In this document: positions 1-8,651 of the stretch, piece after piece
How positions within the stretch are numbered: the stretch's first letter is position 1
Layout of the letters: each line of letters starts with the position of its first letter
Assembly: GCF_021044935.1 (NCBI RefSeq)
Contig: NZ_JAJNMP010000001.1
Location: 1,223,732 to 1,287,731 of the forward strand
Reading direction: 5' to 3'
DNA from: Agromyces cavernae
GTDB lineage: Bacteria > Actinomycetota > Actinomycetes > Actinomycetales > Microbacteriaceae
DNA length: 64,000 bases
Position numbers and translations under genes: made by a program
The notes under the pieces: generated by a model
The model's input: the letters and a program-made list of their open reading frames with translations, nothing else
Told to the model about the DNA's origin: nothing
Databases searched by the model: none

Positions 1-188
1 CACCCATTTCAACAGAAAATCCCCGGATTCGCGTCATGGATGCCGGTGCGACCCGTCTCTCAGGTGAGGGCATGCGCGAGCAGGCGCTCAGGTACCGCCG
101 TTTCCAGTGACCCGAACGCTCGAGACGGATGCCGGGAGACCGGCGATGATCGGATGACTCGGGGGAGAGCATCCGATCGAAACGGGCT

Positions 189-226
189 GGGGCCCGGGGG
201 CGATGGGGAACACGCCCCGGGGCCCC
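189..226 (-). terminator. GC-rich hairpin after the nagA operon
   Basis: Two 14-nt arms (189-202 and 213-226) can pair with one mismatch around a 10-nt loop, about 105 bp past the nagA stop. There is no T-run. It probably ends the minus-strand operon. Bases 1-188 hold no gene I can support. Confidence 0.5.
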
Positions 227-297
227 GCCCCACTCGGTGCCGACGCGTCTCCGGTGAGCTGCGTCCGGCGATGCGGGTCGCCCGCGCGCCGACTTCG

Positions 298-354
298 GTC
301 AGGCGAGACGCGCGCCCGCGCCGACGGCTGTCAGGCGAGACGCGCGCCCGCGCC
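298..354. repeat. Tandem duplication of the nagA 3' end
   Basis: A 25-bp sequence beginning gtcaggcgagacg occurs at 298-322 and again, identically, at 330-354 with a 32-bp period. The second copy contains the last codons and stop of nagA; the first lies just downstream. It looks like a slippage or tandem-duplication scar. Confidence 0.85.
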
Positions 355-1488
355 CCACACGGCCTGCACGTCGAGGGCATCGCCGAGCAGCACCGCATCC
401 GCGGCGAACCCGGGCTCGAGCCGCCCGAGGTCGCGCTCGCGGCCGATGGCCGCGGCGGGGGTGCTCGTGAGTGCCGCGACCGCCTGCTCGAGCGGGATGT
501 CGCTGTCGACGACCGCGCGTCGCAGGGCCTCGTCCTGCGTCAGGGTCGACCCGGCGATCGAGCCGCCGTGAGCGAGCCGCGCGACGCCCGCCTCGACGAC
601 GACCTCGAGCGAACCGAGCAGGTACGTGCCGTCGGCCGAGCCCGCCGCCGCCATCGCGTCGGTGACGAGCGCGACGCGCCCGGGTGCCCCGGCGAAGGCG
701 AGCTTGACGACCTCGGGGTGCACGTGAACTCCGTCGTTGATGACCTCGAGGGTGACGTGGTCGGCGCTCATGGCCGCGACGACCGGCCCGGGTGCCCGGT
801 GGTGGATGCCGCGCATGCCGTTGAACGCGTGCGTGAGGATGCTCGCGCCCGCGTCGAAGGCGGCGAGCGTCGTCGCGAAGTCGGCGCCGGTGTGCCCGAC
901 GGCGACGCGCACGCCGGCGGCGGTGAACCGGCGGATCGCGTCGGCCGCGCCTTCGCGCTCGGGCGCCATCGTGATCTGCCGCAGCGTGCCGTCGGCCGCA
1001 TCGAGCAGCCGGTCGACCGTGTCGGCGTCGGCCGTGCGCAGCAGGGCGGGGTCGTGCGCGCCGCGGAACTCGGTGTCGAGGAACGGGCCCTCGAGGTGCG
1101 CCCCGAGCACTCGCGGGTCGCGTGCCGCGACGCGGGCGATCGTCTCGAGGCGTGCGGCGAGCGGTTCGATCCCCGCCGTCACGAGCGAGAGCACCGAGCG
1201 GGTCGTGCCGTGCGCGTTGTGCACGGCGAGCACCGTCTCGATCGCCTCATCGCCCTCGTCGACCGAGGCGCCGCCGGCGCCGTGGCAGTGGATGTCGATG
1301 AACCCGGGCACCAGCACCCGCCCCGCGGCATCGGTCACCGCGGTCTCGGGCGTCAGCGCCTCGCGCCACCCGTCGCCGATGCCGCGCGCGACCAGGAGGT
1401 CACCCTCGAACCGCACCCACGAGTCGGGAACCGTGTCGAATCCGCTGACGAGCCGTGCGGAGTGGATGACGATCGGAGAAACGCTCAC
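331..1488 (-). CDS. nagA: N-acetylglucosamine-6-phosphate deacetylase (NagA family)
   Basis: A 385-aa cytoplasmic amidohydrolase that removes acetate from N-acetylhexosamine 6-phosphate (GlcNAc-6-P, or GalNAc-6-P in Aga-type pathways). The family's landmarks are present: the HCHGAGG metal motif, HLEGPF, GHTGAD, HAFNGM and DAMAAAG. Length is normal for NagA. The GTG start at 1488 was chosen because it overlaps the stop of the upstream deoR gene by 4 bp (GTGA), as at every other junction of this operon. It is the last gene of a six-gene operon. The open frame extends far upstream but only as antisense of the regulator. Hexosamine epimer specificity cannot be read from the sequence. Confidence 0.93.
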   Translation of the reverse strand: MSVSPIVIHSARLVSGFDTVPDSWVRFEGDLLVARGIGDGWREALTPETAVTDAAGRVLVPGFIDIHCHGAGGASVDEGDEAIETVLAVHNAHGTTRSVLSLVTAGIEPLAARLETIARVAARDPRVLGAHLEGPFLDTEFRGAHDPALLRTADADTVDRLLDAADGTLRQITMAPEREGAADAIRRFTAAGVRVAVGHTGADFATTLAAFDAGASILTHAFNGMRGIHHRAPGPVVAAMSADHVTLEVINDGVHVHPEVVKLAFAGAPGRVALVTDAMAAAGSADGTYLLGSLEVVVEAGVARLAHGGSIAGSTLTQDEALRRAVVDSDIPLEQAVAALTSTPAAAIGRERDLGRLEPGFAADAVLLGDALDVQAVWGAGARLA

Positions 1489-2273
1489 TCGGCAACGATA
1501 ACGTCGTAGCCCCGGTCGGCGAGGCGAGCCAGCTGCTCGCTCGTCGCGCTGCTGTCGGTGATGAGCGTCGAGAAGAGGCGCCCGGTGCCGATCGCCGCGA
1601 ACGCGCGCTTGTCGAGCTTCGACGAGTCGGCGACGAGCACGGCGTGCGCCGCCCGCGACGCCATGAGCGCGTTGACCGCGGCCTCGCGTTCGTCGTGCGA
1701 GGTCGGGCCGACGACGGGGTCGATGCCGTTCACGCCGATGAACGCGTAGTCGAGGGTGATGCTGCCGAGTACGGCGTCGGTGTACGAGCCGACGAGCTCG
1801 TAGGAGCGCGCGTGCACGACGCCGCCGGTGACGACCGTCTTGATCTGCGGGCGCACCGCGAGCTGCATGGCGATGTTGATCGCGTTCGTGACGACCGTGA
1901 GGCCGGGATCGGCCGAGGGCTCCATGATGTCGCCGCGCGTGAGGAGCTCTTCGACGATCGCGGTCGCCGTCGTCCCGCCGCACAGGCCGATCACCGCGCC
2001 GCGCGGAACGAGCGCGCTCGCCGCCCGGGCGATCGCCGACTTCGAGGCGGGGTTCTGCTGGTTCTTGTAGCGCAACGGCAGGTCGTAGGCGACCGAGTGG
2101 GCGACCGCCCCGCCGCGCGTACGCGTGAGCAGCTGCTGGCTCGCGAGGGCGTCGAGGTCGCGCCGCGCGGTCGCGGGCGACACGTCGAGACGCTCGACGA
2201 TCTGGTCGACCTCGACCTGGCCGTGTTCGGCGAGCAGGTCGAGCACGGCGCTCAGGCGCTCCGCACGGTTCAT
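1485..2273 (-). CDS. DeoR-family transcriptional regulator of the amino-sugar operon
   Basis: A 262-aa DeoR/GlpR-type repressor. Residues 1-60 hold the winged helix-turn-helix (VEVDQIVERLDVSPATARRD). The rest is a ribose-5-phosphate-isomerase-like sensor domain with the LCGGTTA and FIGVNGI motifs that bind a phosphorylated sugar. ATG 2273 overlaps the aldolase stop by 4 bp. Being inside the operon, it probably represses its own operon and perhaps the divergent transporter, with a sugar phosphate as inducer. That is inferred from family behaviour; the ligand is unknown. Confidence 0.92.
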   Translation of the reverse strand: MNRAERLSAVLDLLAEHGQVEVDQIVERLDVSPATARRDLDALASQQLLTRTRGGAVAHSVAYDLPLRYKNQQNPASKSAIARAASALVPRGAVIGLCGGTTATAIVEELLTRGDIMEPSADPGLTVVTNAINIAMQLAVRPQIKTVVTGGVVHARSYELVGSYTDAVLGSITLDYAFIGVNGIDPVVGPTSHDEREAAVNALMASRAAHAVLVADSSKLDKRAFAAIGTGRLFSTLITDSSATSEQLARLADRGYDVIVAE

Positions 2274-3127
2274 CCGATCTCGTTCCTCTGGTGTGCCGAT
2301 GCGAACAGGCGGAGCAGGCGGCCCGCTTCGAGGCGCACCGCGTCGCGGCCCGCCGCGAGGTACTTTCGGGAGTCTACGGCCGAAGGATGCTGCGCGAGGT
2401 AGTCGCGGATCGCGCCGGTGAACGCGCCGTTCAGGTGCGTCGACACGTTGACCTTCGTGAGACCCGAGCGGATGCCCCGCACGATGGTGTCGTCGGGGAC
2501 GCCCGACGATCCGTGCAGCACGAGGGGCACGGGCACGGCGGCGTGCAGCCGCGCGATGAGCTCGAGGTCGAGGGCGGCGACCCGCTCGGTCATCGCGTGC
2601 GAGGATCCGACCGCGACCGCGAGGGCGTCGACGCCGGTCTCGGCGACGAACTGCGCGGCCTCGGCCGGGTCGGTGCGCACGCCGGGGGCGTGGGCGCCGT
2701 CCTTTCCGCCGATCTCGCCGAGCTCGGCCTCGACGAGCACGCCGGCGAGCGCGGCGCGCTCGACCACCCGGCGGGTGGTGGCGACGTTGTCGGCGAAGTC
2801 GAGCTTCGCGCCGTCGTACATGACCGAGCCGAAGCCGTGCTCGATCGCGGTGAACGCGAGCTCGGGGTCTTCGGCGTGGTCGAGGTGCACGGCGACCGTC
2901 GCGCTCGAGGCGTCGGCCGCGGCGAGCGTCGCCCGCGCGACCGGCTCGAAGCCGCCGTGGTAGCGGATGCAGTTCTCGGACAGCTGCAGGATCACGGGCA
3001 GCCCCGTGTCTTCGGCCGCGCCCACGAGCGCCTCGGCGGTCTCGAGGTGCAGCACGTTGAACGCGCCCACCCCGGTGCCGGCCGCGGCGGCGGCGTCGAG
3101 GATCGTTCGGGTGGGGGCGAGCGTCAT
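2270..3127 (-). CDS. Class II ketose-bisphosphate aldolase (tagatose/fructose type)
   Basis: A 285-aa class II (zinc) aldolase of the GatY/KbaY/Fba family. Visible marks are HLDHAEDP (metal ligand and catalytic acid region), VEAELGEIGGKDG, and LHGSSGVPDD with downstream KVNVSTHLN. It would split tagatose- or fructose-1,6-bisphosphate into dihydroxyacetone phosphate and glyceraldehyde 3-phosphate. ATG 3127 overlaps the PfkB stop by 4 bp. Next to a PfkB kinase and an AgaS-like isomerase, a tagatose-bisphosphate role is more likely than general glycolysis, but the sequence does not settle it. Confidence 0.87.
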   Translation of the reverse strand: MTLAPTRTILDAAAAAGTGVGAFNVLHLETAEALVGAAEDTGLPVILQLSENCIRYHGGFEPVARATLAAADASSATVAVHLDHAEDPELAFTAIEHGFGSVMYDGAKLDFADNVATTRRVVERAALAGVLVEAELGEIGGKDGAHAPGVRTDPAEAAQFVAETGVDALAVAVGSSHAMTERVAALDLELIARLHAAVPVPLVLHGSSGVPDDTIVRGIRSGLTKVNVSTHLNGAFTGAIRDYLAQHPSAVDSRKYLAAGRDAVRLEAGRLLRLFASAHQRNEIG

Positions 3128-4110
3128 GCGGATTCCTGGGATTCGAGGGTGGTGACGACGACGTCGGCCTCGAGGGCCGCGTGTTCGGGGGAGAGGGCGC
3201 CCGCGAGCGGCATGAGCACCGCCGATGCCGACCACGCGGTCGCCCGGCGGGCCATGGCGATGCGCGCACTGGTCGTGTCGGGGTCGTCGGGGCCGCCGCC
3301 TGGGGCGCGCAGTTCGGGGTGCTCGGCGAGTGCAGCGGCGATCGCCGCCACCGCGGCGTCGCCGGCGCCGGTCGCGTTGCCGTGCAGCGGCTTCGGCAGG
3401 CGGGCACGGATGCCCCGCGCCGCATCCGTCGCGTCGAGCACGAGGAGCCCCTCTGCGCCGAGCGAGACGACGACGACGCTGGCGCCCGCGTCGAGCAGCA
3501 CCCGCGCGCCGGCGACGGGGTCGGACTCACCCGTGACGGCCGCGAGCTCGTCGCGGTTGGGCTTCAGCACCGTCGCGCCCGCGCGGGCCGCGGCGAGGAG
3601 CCCGGGTCCGCTCGTGTCGACGACCACGGCGACTCCGGCGGCGATGAGTTCGGCGACGAGGGCCGCGACGGCATCGGGCTCGAGTCCGGGCGGCAGGCTG
3701 CCGCTGATCACCGCGACCGCGGCGGCGCGACCGAGGCGGGCGGCCTCGGCGAGCAGGTCGGCCGCTTCGACGGGCGAGAGGTCGGCGCCGCGCTCGTTGA
3801 AGATGCTCGTGTCGCCGCTCGCCTCGTCGACGATCGCGATGCTGCGCCGAGTCTCGCCCGCGACCGGGACGAGCACATGGCGCAGGCCGCTGCGCTCGAG
3901 GTCCTCGGCGAGGCCGGCGCCGGTCGCGCCGCCGGCGGTCGAGAGAGCGAGCACGTCGTGCCCCTCGGCGGCGAGCACCCGGGCGACGTTGATGCCTTTG
4001 CCTCCCGCGCGGGAGGCGCCCGCGTCGACACGGTGGGTGTCGCCCGGACGCAGCCGGTCGACGTGCCAGGTGAGGTCTTCGGCGGGGTTGGGCGTCACGG
4101 TGAGGATCAC
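3124..4110 (-). CDS. PfkB-family hexose-phosphate kinase (1-phosphofructokinase/tagatose-6-phosphate kinase type)
   Basis: A 328-aa ribokinase-fold sugar-phosphate kinase. It opens like FruK/LacC (VILTVTPNPAEDLTWHVDRL), carries the PfkB signature AGGKGINVARVLA near residue 38, and has the ATP/catalytic motif NATGAGDA near residue 248 with the base Asp. The likely job is phosphorylation of tagatose-6-phosphate (or fructose phosphate) to the bisphosphate used by the adjacent aldolase. GTG 4110 overlaps the ROK kinase stop by 4 bp. The substrate is inferred from context. Confidence 0.88.
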   Translation of the reverse strand: MILTVTPNPAEDLTWHVDRLRPGDTHRVDAGASRAGGKGINVARVLAAEGHDVLALSTAGGATGAGLAEDLERSGLRHVLVPVAGETRRSIAIVDEASGDTSIFNERGADLSPVEAADLLAEAARLGRAAAVAVISGSLPPGLEPDAVAALVAELIAAGVAVVVDTSGPGLLAAARAGATVLKPNRDELAAVTGESDPVAGARVLLDAGASVVVVSLGAEGLLVLDATDAARGIRARLPKPLHGNATGAGDAAVAAIAAALAEHPELRAPGGGPDDPDTTSARIAMARRATAWSASAVLMPLAGALSPEHAALEADVVVTTLESQESA

Positions 4111-5084
4111 GGGATGACCTCCGCTGCACGGACGGCGGCGAGGTCGCGCGCCGCGAGAGCGGTGCCGAGCAGGCCCGCGTCGTCGCCGAGCTCGGCGTGC
4201 ACGAGTGCGGGGCGCCGATGGAAGCTGAGCAGTGCGTCGAGCCGCTCGGCGAGCGGGTCGAACAGGGAAGCGCCCGACTGCGCGAGGCCGCCGCCGATGA
4301 CGATCGCCTCGGGGGCGAGGTTCGCGACCACCCGGGCGAGGGCCCGCGCAAGCGACTCGACCGCGTCGTTCCACACCCGCCGGGCGATCGGGTCGCCGGC
4401 GCCGGCCGCATCGAGCACGTCCTTCGCACCGGTGACGGGGTTGCCCGACGCCCGGCGGTAGCGCCGCGCGATCGCCCCGGCGGAGGCGATGGTCTCGAGG
4501 CAGCCGATCGCGCCGCACGCACACGGCTCGCCGAGCGGGTCGGCGAGCGAGTGGCCGAACTCCCCGGCATAGCCGCCGCCCGAGTACGGGTGGCCGTCGA
4601 GGATGAGCGAACTCGCGATGCCCGTGCCGATCGCGAGCACGACGACGTCGCCGTAGCCGCGGGCGGCGCCGAGGCGGTGCTCGGCGTCCCCGGCGGCGCG
4701 CACGTCGTGGCCGAAGGCGACGGGCAGACCGGTCGCGGCCTCGGCGAGATCGCGGATCGGCGCATCGCGCCACCCGAGGTTGGAGGCGAAGATGCCCACG
4801 CCCGCGACCTCGTCGACGAGGCCGGGCACGCTCACGCCGACGGCGACGGGCGCGAGGCCCGGCGACTCGTCGAGGTGGCGGCGGGCGAGTGCGCCGATCG
4901 ACGCCACGACGGCGCCGGCCGGGTCGGCCGGGTCGAGCGGGGTCGGCGTGCGCCGCAGGCCCAGCACCCGACCGTCGGCGCCGATGAGCGCAGACTTCGT
5001 GTCGGTGCCGCCGACGTCGAACGCGAGCACCGGCGCGCCGGAGCCGAGCGGCCCCAGTGCATCGGCGGAGGTCATGGGAGTCAC
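4107..5084 (-). CDS. ROK-family sugar kinase
   Basis: A 325-aa ROK protein without an N-terminal DNA-binding domain, so an enzyme rather than a repressor. It has the ATP motif LAFDVGGTDTKSALI, the catalytic region ASNLGWRDAP and the ROK zinc site GEFGHSLADP followed by CACGAIGCLET. It probably phosphorylates free N-acetylhexosamine (or another hexose) released inside the cell, for example by the GH20 enzyme at 10.1-11.7 kb. I prefer GTG 5084, which gives the GTGA overlap seen throughout this operon; ATG 5075 is the alternative. Confidence 0.88.
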   Translation of the reverse strand: MTPMTSADALGPLGSGAPVLAFDVGGTDTKSALIGADGRVLGLRRTPTPLDPADPAGAVVASIGALARRHLDESPGLAPVAVGVSVPGLVDEVAGVGIFASNLGWRDAPIRDLAEAATGLPVAFGHDVRAAGDAEHRLGAARGYGDVVVLAIGTGIASSLILDGHPYSGGGYAGEFGHSLADPLGEPCACGAIGCLETIASAGAIARRYRRASGNPVTGAKDVLDAAGAGDPIARRVWNDAVESLARALARVVANLAPEAIVIGGGLAQSGASLFDPLAERLDALLSFHRRPALVHAELGDDAGLLGTALAARDLAAVRAAEVIP

Positions 5085-5986
5085 GCCCCGAGGATGACCG
5101 AACGCGTGAGGTTGCGCGGCTGGTCGGGGTCGAGTCCCTTGGCGCGGGCGCGCGCGAGCGCGACGCGCTGTGCGCGCACGAGCTCGGCCATGGGGTCGAG
5201 CGTACTCGTCTCGAAGCGGGCACCCGTCGCTGCGACATCCGCAGCGAGGCCCTCGGGTGCCTCGCCGAACTGCCAGGTGACCCGGCCGGGCGCGGCGATC
5301 GAGATCGGGCCGTGGCGGTACTCCATCGAGGGGTACGACTCGGTCCACGACTGCGACGCCTCGCGCATCTTGAGCGCGGCCTCGTGTGCGAGGCCGACCG
5401 ACCAGCCGCGACCGAGGAACGTGACCTGCTCGGCGTCGACGAGCGCCGGGTCGAACTGCTCTGCGAGGGCGCGCTCGGCGTCGGCGACTGCCGGCGCGAG
5501 GTCTTCGCCGAGCGAGGCGCGGAAGAGGGCGAGCGCGGTCGTGGCGAAGCGGGTCTGCACGACCGACTGCTCGTCGGCGAAGGGCAGGGTGATGGCATCG
5601 TCGACGAGGTTCACGAGGGGCGACCCCGCGTCGCCGATGACGCCGATCGTGCGCACCCGCCCGCGCAGCTGCTCGACGAGCTGGAGCACCTCGGTCGTGG
5701 TGCCCGAGCGGGTGAGTGCGACGACCGCGTCGTAGCCGCGGTCGACGAACGCCTCGGATGCCGCGAACGCGTCGGTCTCGCCGTGGCCGCCCGTCTCGCG
5801 GAGCCAGGCGTAGGACTGCGCCATGAACCACGATGTGCCGCAGCCCACGACGGCGATGCGCGCGCCGCGCTGGGGCAGCCGCGCCTGGTCGTCGCGGAGG
5901 TCGGCGGCACGCGCCCAGGTCTCGGGCTGGGAGGCCAGCTCGGCCGCCATGTGGGCGGCGGGAACGGGGGTGGACTGCAGGGACAC
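5081..5986 (-). CDS. SIS-domain sugar isomerase/deaminase (AgaS/NagB-II type)
   Basis: A 301-aa protein with two SIS domains. The first holds VVGCGTSWFMAQ and ALTRSGTTTEVLQL, the second FLGRGWSVGLAHEAALKMRE and a YRHGP motif. It resembles the isomerase half of GlmS and the stand-alone AgaS/NagB-II enzymes, with no glutaminase domain. It would convert a hexosamine 6-phosphate to ketose 6-phosphate plus ammonia. It is first in the operon, starting at GTG 5986, facing the transporter genes across a 375-bp intergenic region. AgaS-like galactosamine-6-P use is favoured by the PfkB/aldolase neighbours, but GlcN-6-P cannot be excluded. Confidence 0.88.
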   Translation of the reverse strand: MSLQSTPVPAAHMAAELASQPETWARAADLRDDQARLPQRGARIAVVGCGTSWFMAQSYAWLRETGGHGETDAFAASEAFVDRGYDAVVALTRSGTTTEVLQLVEQLRGRVRTIGVIGDAGSPLVNLVDDAITLPFADEQSVVQTRFATTALALFRASLGEDLAPAVADAERALAEQFDPALVDAEQVTFLGRGWSVGLAHEAALKMREASQSWTESYPSMEYRHGPISIAAPGRVTWQFGEAPEGLAADVAATGARFETSTLDPMAELVRAQRVALARARAKGLDPDQPRNLTRSVILGA

Positions 5987-6048
5987 GGGCGTACTCCAAG
6001 GAAGTGTGTGGCGCGGTCGCGGAGCTTGCACGCCGCGGTGACGTCTCC

Positions 6049-6101
6049 ATGATTGCAGATGATTGCAAGATCTGTCGAACAATCACCGAAACGCGTGTTT
6101 C
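6049..6101. promoter_or_regulatory. Candidate operator sites between the amino-sugar operon and its transporter
   Basis: The divergent region 5987-6361 contains two direct repeats ATGATTGCA at 6049-6057 and 6059-6067 (10-bp period) and a near-palindrome GAAACGCGTGTTTC at 6088-6101. Their position just upstream of the SIS gene start fits repressor sites, for example for the operon's DeoR protein. Which element is used is not known. Confidence 0.4.
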
Positions 6102-6175
6102 ACTGAGGGCTTCGCGACCTCGGTCCCTGTTTCGTGTGGTCCGGGCGAGATAGAATAACAATAACCGGCCCGATC

Positions 6176-6205
6176 TTGACGGGTGCACGGCATTCGTCGT
6201 AGATT
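6176..6205 (+). promoter_or_regulatory. Candidate sigma-70-type promoter for the sugar ABC transporter
   Basis: TTGACG (6176-6181) and TAGATT (6200-6205) are spaced by 18 bp and point toward the substrate-binding protein gene, leaving a leader of about 150 nt. In that leader I see no clear riboswitch. Confidence 0.45.
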
Positions 6206-6361
6206 GCCCTCCGTCGGGTGAATGGATTTGATTGTTTACTCGGCGTAACGTTCATGAAACACCACTCTGCGAGCGTGCGGAGTGCGTGATTCGAACACAC
6301 GCACCGTCGCGCGAGGCTCACGCAGTGGCGGTGCACCATCCACCAGAGTGAGGAAGCATCC

Positions 6362-7615
6362 ATGAAGAAGTCTCTGCGCTTCGGCTCCGCGATCGCGATC
6401 GCCGCAGCGGCGTCCCTGACCCTCGCGTCGTGCGGATTCGGCGGCGGCACCGGCGATGGGGGTGACACCTCCGGCAAGACCACCCTCGACCTGCTCGTGC
6501 CGACGTACGACCCCGACAACACCCAGGGAAACTGGGAGACGGTCATCGACGGGTTCGAGGCTGCGAACCCCGACATCGACGTCAAGCTCGAGGTGCAGTC
6601 GTGGGACAACCTCGAGTCGGTCATCGCCACGAAGATCCAGGGCGGCGAGGCACCCGACATCTACAACGGCGGCCCCTTCGCCGGCTTCGCGGCCGACGAG
6701 CTGCTCTACCCGGCCGAAGAGGTCGTGTCGGCTGAGACGTTCAGCGACTTCCAGGAGTCGTTCATCGCGAACGCCGAGGTCGACGGCACGGCCTATGCGC
6801 TGCCGCTGATCGCGTCGGCCCGCGCGCTGTTCGTGAACAACACGCTGCTCGAGCAGGCCGGCGTCGCGGCGCCGCCCACGACGTGGGACGAACTGCTCGA
6901 CGCCGCGACGAAGGTCTCCGCCCTCGGCGGCGGGGTGGCCGGTTACGGCATGCCCCTCGGCTCCGAAGAGGCCCAGGCCGAGGCGGCCGTGTGGCTGTGG
7001 GGCGGCGGCGGCACCTTCGGCGACGCCGACGCGATCACGGTCGACGACCCGGCGAACCTGCCCGGCGCCGAGCAGATCAAGAAGATGATCGACGCGGGCG
7101 CCACGCAGGCCGACCCGGGCTCGACCGACCGCTCGCCGCTCATGGACATCTTCGTGCAGGGCAAGATCGGCATGCAGGTCGGCCTCCCGCCGACCGTCGG
7201 CCAGATCGAAGAGGGCAACCCCGAGCTCGACTACTCGATCGTCCCGATCCCCACGCAGGACGGCAGCCCCATCACCGTCGGCGTCATGGACCAGCTCATG
7301 GCCTTCGAGAACGACGGCGACAAGCAGGAGGCGATCACCAAGTTCCTCGACTACTACTACACGGCCGACGTGTACGTGCCGTGGGTCCAGGCCGAGGGCT
7401 TCCTGCCGGTCACGAAGTCGGGCGCCGAGGCGCTTGGCGGCGAAGAGGCGCTGCAGCCGTTCCTCGAGGTGCTGCCCGACGCGCAGTTCTACCCGAGCAC
7501 GAACCCCGCGTGGTCGGCGACCGATGCGGCGTTCAAGGCGCTCTTCGGACAGATCCAGACGAAGCCCGCGCAGGAAGTCCTCACCGAGATCCAGGCGCAG
7601 GCCGACGCGGGCTGA
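6362..7615 (+). CDS. Sugar ABC transporter substrate-binding lipoprotein
   Basis: A 417-aa family 1 (carbohydrate) solute-binding protein. It has a lysine-rich start, a hydrophobic signal segment and the lipobox LASC (Cys about residue 21), so it is expected to be lipid-anchored outside the membrane. The mature part has the usual family sequence, e.g. VIATKIQGGEAPDIYNGGPF and a Trp/Pro-rich C-terminal region. A good ribosome site (gaggaagc) precedes ATG 6362. It is followed by two permeases, and its divergence from the NagA operon suggests an amino-sugar-containing mono- or oligosaccharide ligand. Confidence 0.92.
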   Translation: MKKSLRFGSAIAIAAAASLTLASCGFGGGTGDGGDTSGKTTLDLLVPTYDPDNTQGNWETVIDGFEAANPDIDVKLEVQSWDNLESVIATKIQGGEAPDIYNGGPFAGFAADELLYPAEEVVSAETFSDFQESFIANAEVDGTAYALPLIASARALFVNNTLLEQAGVAAPPTTWDELLDAATKVSALGGGVAGYGMPLGSEEAQAEAAVWLWGGGGTFGDADAITVDDPANLPGAEQIKKMIDAGATQADPGSTDRSPLMDIFVQGKIGMQVGLPPTVGQIEEGNPELDYSIVPIPTQDGSPITVGVMDQLMAFENDGDKQEAITKFLDYYYTADVYVPWVQAEGFLPVTKSGAEALGGEEALQPFLEVLPDAQFYPSTNPAWSATDAAFKALFGQIQTKPAQEVLTEIQAQADAG

Positions 7616-7664
7616 TCCCGCACCCCATCACGACCCACCCGAAGGGATCGGTGACCACCGAACC

Positions 7665-8648
7665 ATGAGTACCACCACCGATGCGTCATCGATCCCCGAG
7701 GCGGGGGCGGCCGAGCGCCGCCCCCGCTCCGGCGGGCCGGCTGGCACCGACGCGGCCAAGCCCCGCAAGGGCGGGCGCGAGCTGCTCGCCTCGTTGCCGT
7801 GGATCGGCCCCGCGCTGATCCTCATCTTCGGCGTCGTGCTGTTCCCAGCCGTCGTCATGTTCTACAACTCCACCCGCGACATCTCGATCTCGGGGCTCGA
7901 CAAGGGCTCGGTCGGCTTCGACAACTACATCGAGGTCTTCACGTTCCCCTACTTCTGGCCGATCTTCGGTCGCACGATCGTCTGGGTCGTCGTGGTCGTC
8001 GCCGCGACCGTCGTCATCTCGCTCGGCCTCGCCCAGATCCTCAACAAGGCGTTCCCCGGGCGGCGCATCGTGCGGCTCGCCGTGATCATCCCGTGGGCGG
8101 CCTCGGTCGTCATGACGACGATGGTCGTCTACTACGGGCTCGAGCCGTACTTCGGCATCATCAACAAGTTCCTCGTCGACGTCGGCCTCATCGCCACGCC
8201 CGAGGGCTACGGCTGGACCCGCAACCCCGAGACCGCGTTCGCGTGGTCGATCGTGGTCGCCGTGTTCGTGTCGCTGCCGTTCACGACCTACACGATCCTG
8301 GCGGGCCTCGCGACAGTGCCCGGCGACGTGCTCGAAGCCGCGAAGATGGACGGCGCCGGACCGGTGCGCACCTACTTCAACGTCGTGCTGCCGCAGCTTC
8401 GCGGGGCGCTCTCGGTCGCCGTGCTCATCAACATCATCAACGTGTTCAACTCGCTGCCGATCCTGAAGGTCATGACAGGGTCGATCCCCGGCTACGACGC
8501 CGACACGATCATGACGATGATCTTCAAGTACATCCAGAACCAGCACAAGGTCGACGTCGCGAGCGCGCTCTCGGTCGTCGCCTTCCTCATCGTCATCGTG
8601 ATCGTCGCGGTGTACGTCAAGGTCGTCAAGCCGATGAAGGAGGTCTGA
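7665..8648 (+). CDS. Sugar ABC transporter permease (MalF/UgpA type)
   Basis: A 327-aa inner-membrane permease. A charged, Pro/Gly-rich N-terminal tail of about 45 residues is followed by roughly six membrane helices. The EAA loop is recognisable as LEAAKMDGAGPVRTYFNVVLP, which contacts the ATPase. ATG 7665 lies 49 bp after the binding-protein stop. It pairs with the next gene, only 3 bp away. No ATPase gene is nearby, so a shared MsmK/MsiK-type ATPase elsewhere probably energises the system. Confidence 0.93.
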   Translation: MSTTTDASSIPEAGAAERRPRSGGPAGTDAAKPRKGGRELLASLPWIGPALILIFGVVLFPAVVMFYNSTRDISISGLDKGSVGFDNYIEVFTFPYFWPIFGRTIVWVVVVVAATVVISLGLAQILNKAFPGRRIVRLAVIIPWAASVVMTTMVVYYGLEPYFGIINKFLVDVGLIATPEGYGWTRNPETAFAWSIVVAVFVSLPFTTYTILAGLATVPGDVLEAAKMDGAGPVRTYFNVVLPQLRGALSVAVLINIINVFNSLPILKVMTGSIPGYDADTIMTMIFKYIQNQHKVDVASALSVVAFLIVIVIVAVYVKVVKPMKEV

Positions 8649-8651
8649 GCC

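Noticed and set aside
40..1509. A 489-codon open frame on the plus strand across nagA
   Set aside because: It is antisense to a complete NagA with all family motifs, and its Arg/Gly/Asp-rich composition is typical of a GC-rich shadow frame.
6206..6361. A riboswitch in the leader of the sugar importer
   Set aside because: Only weak pairings and no known aptamer blocks were found.
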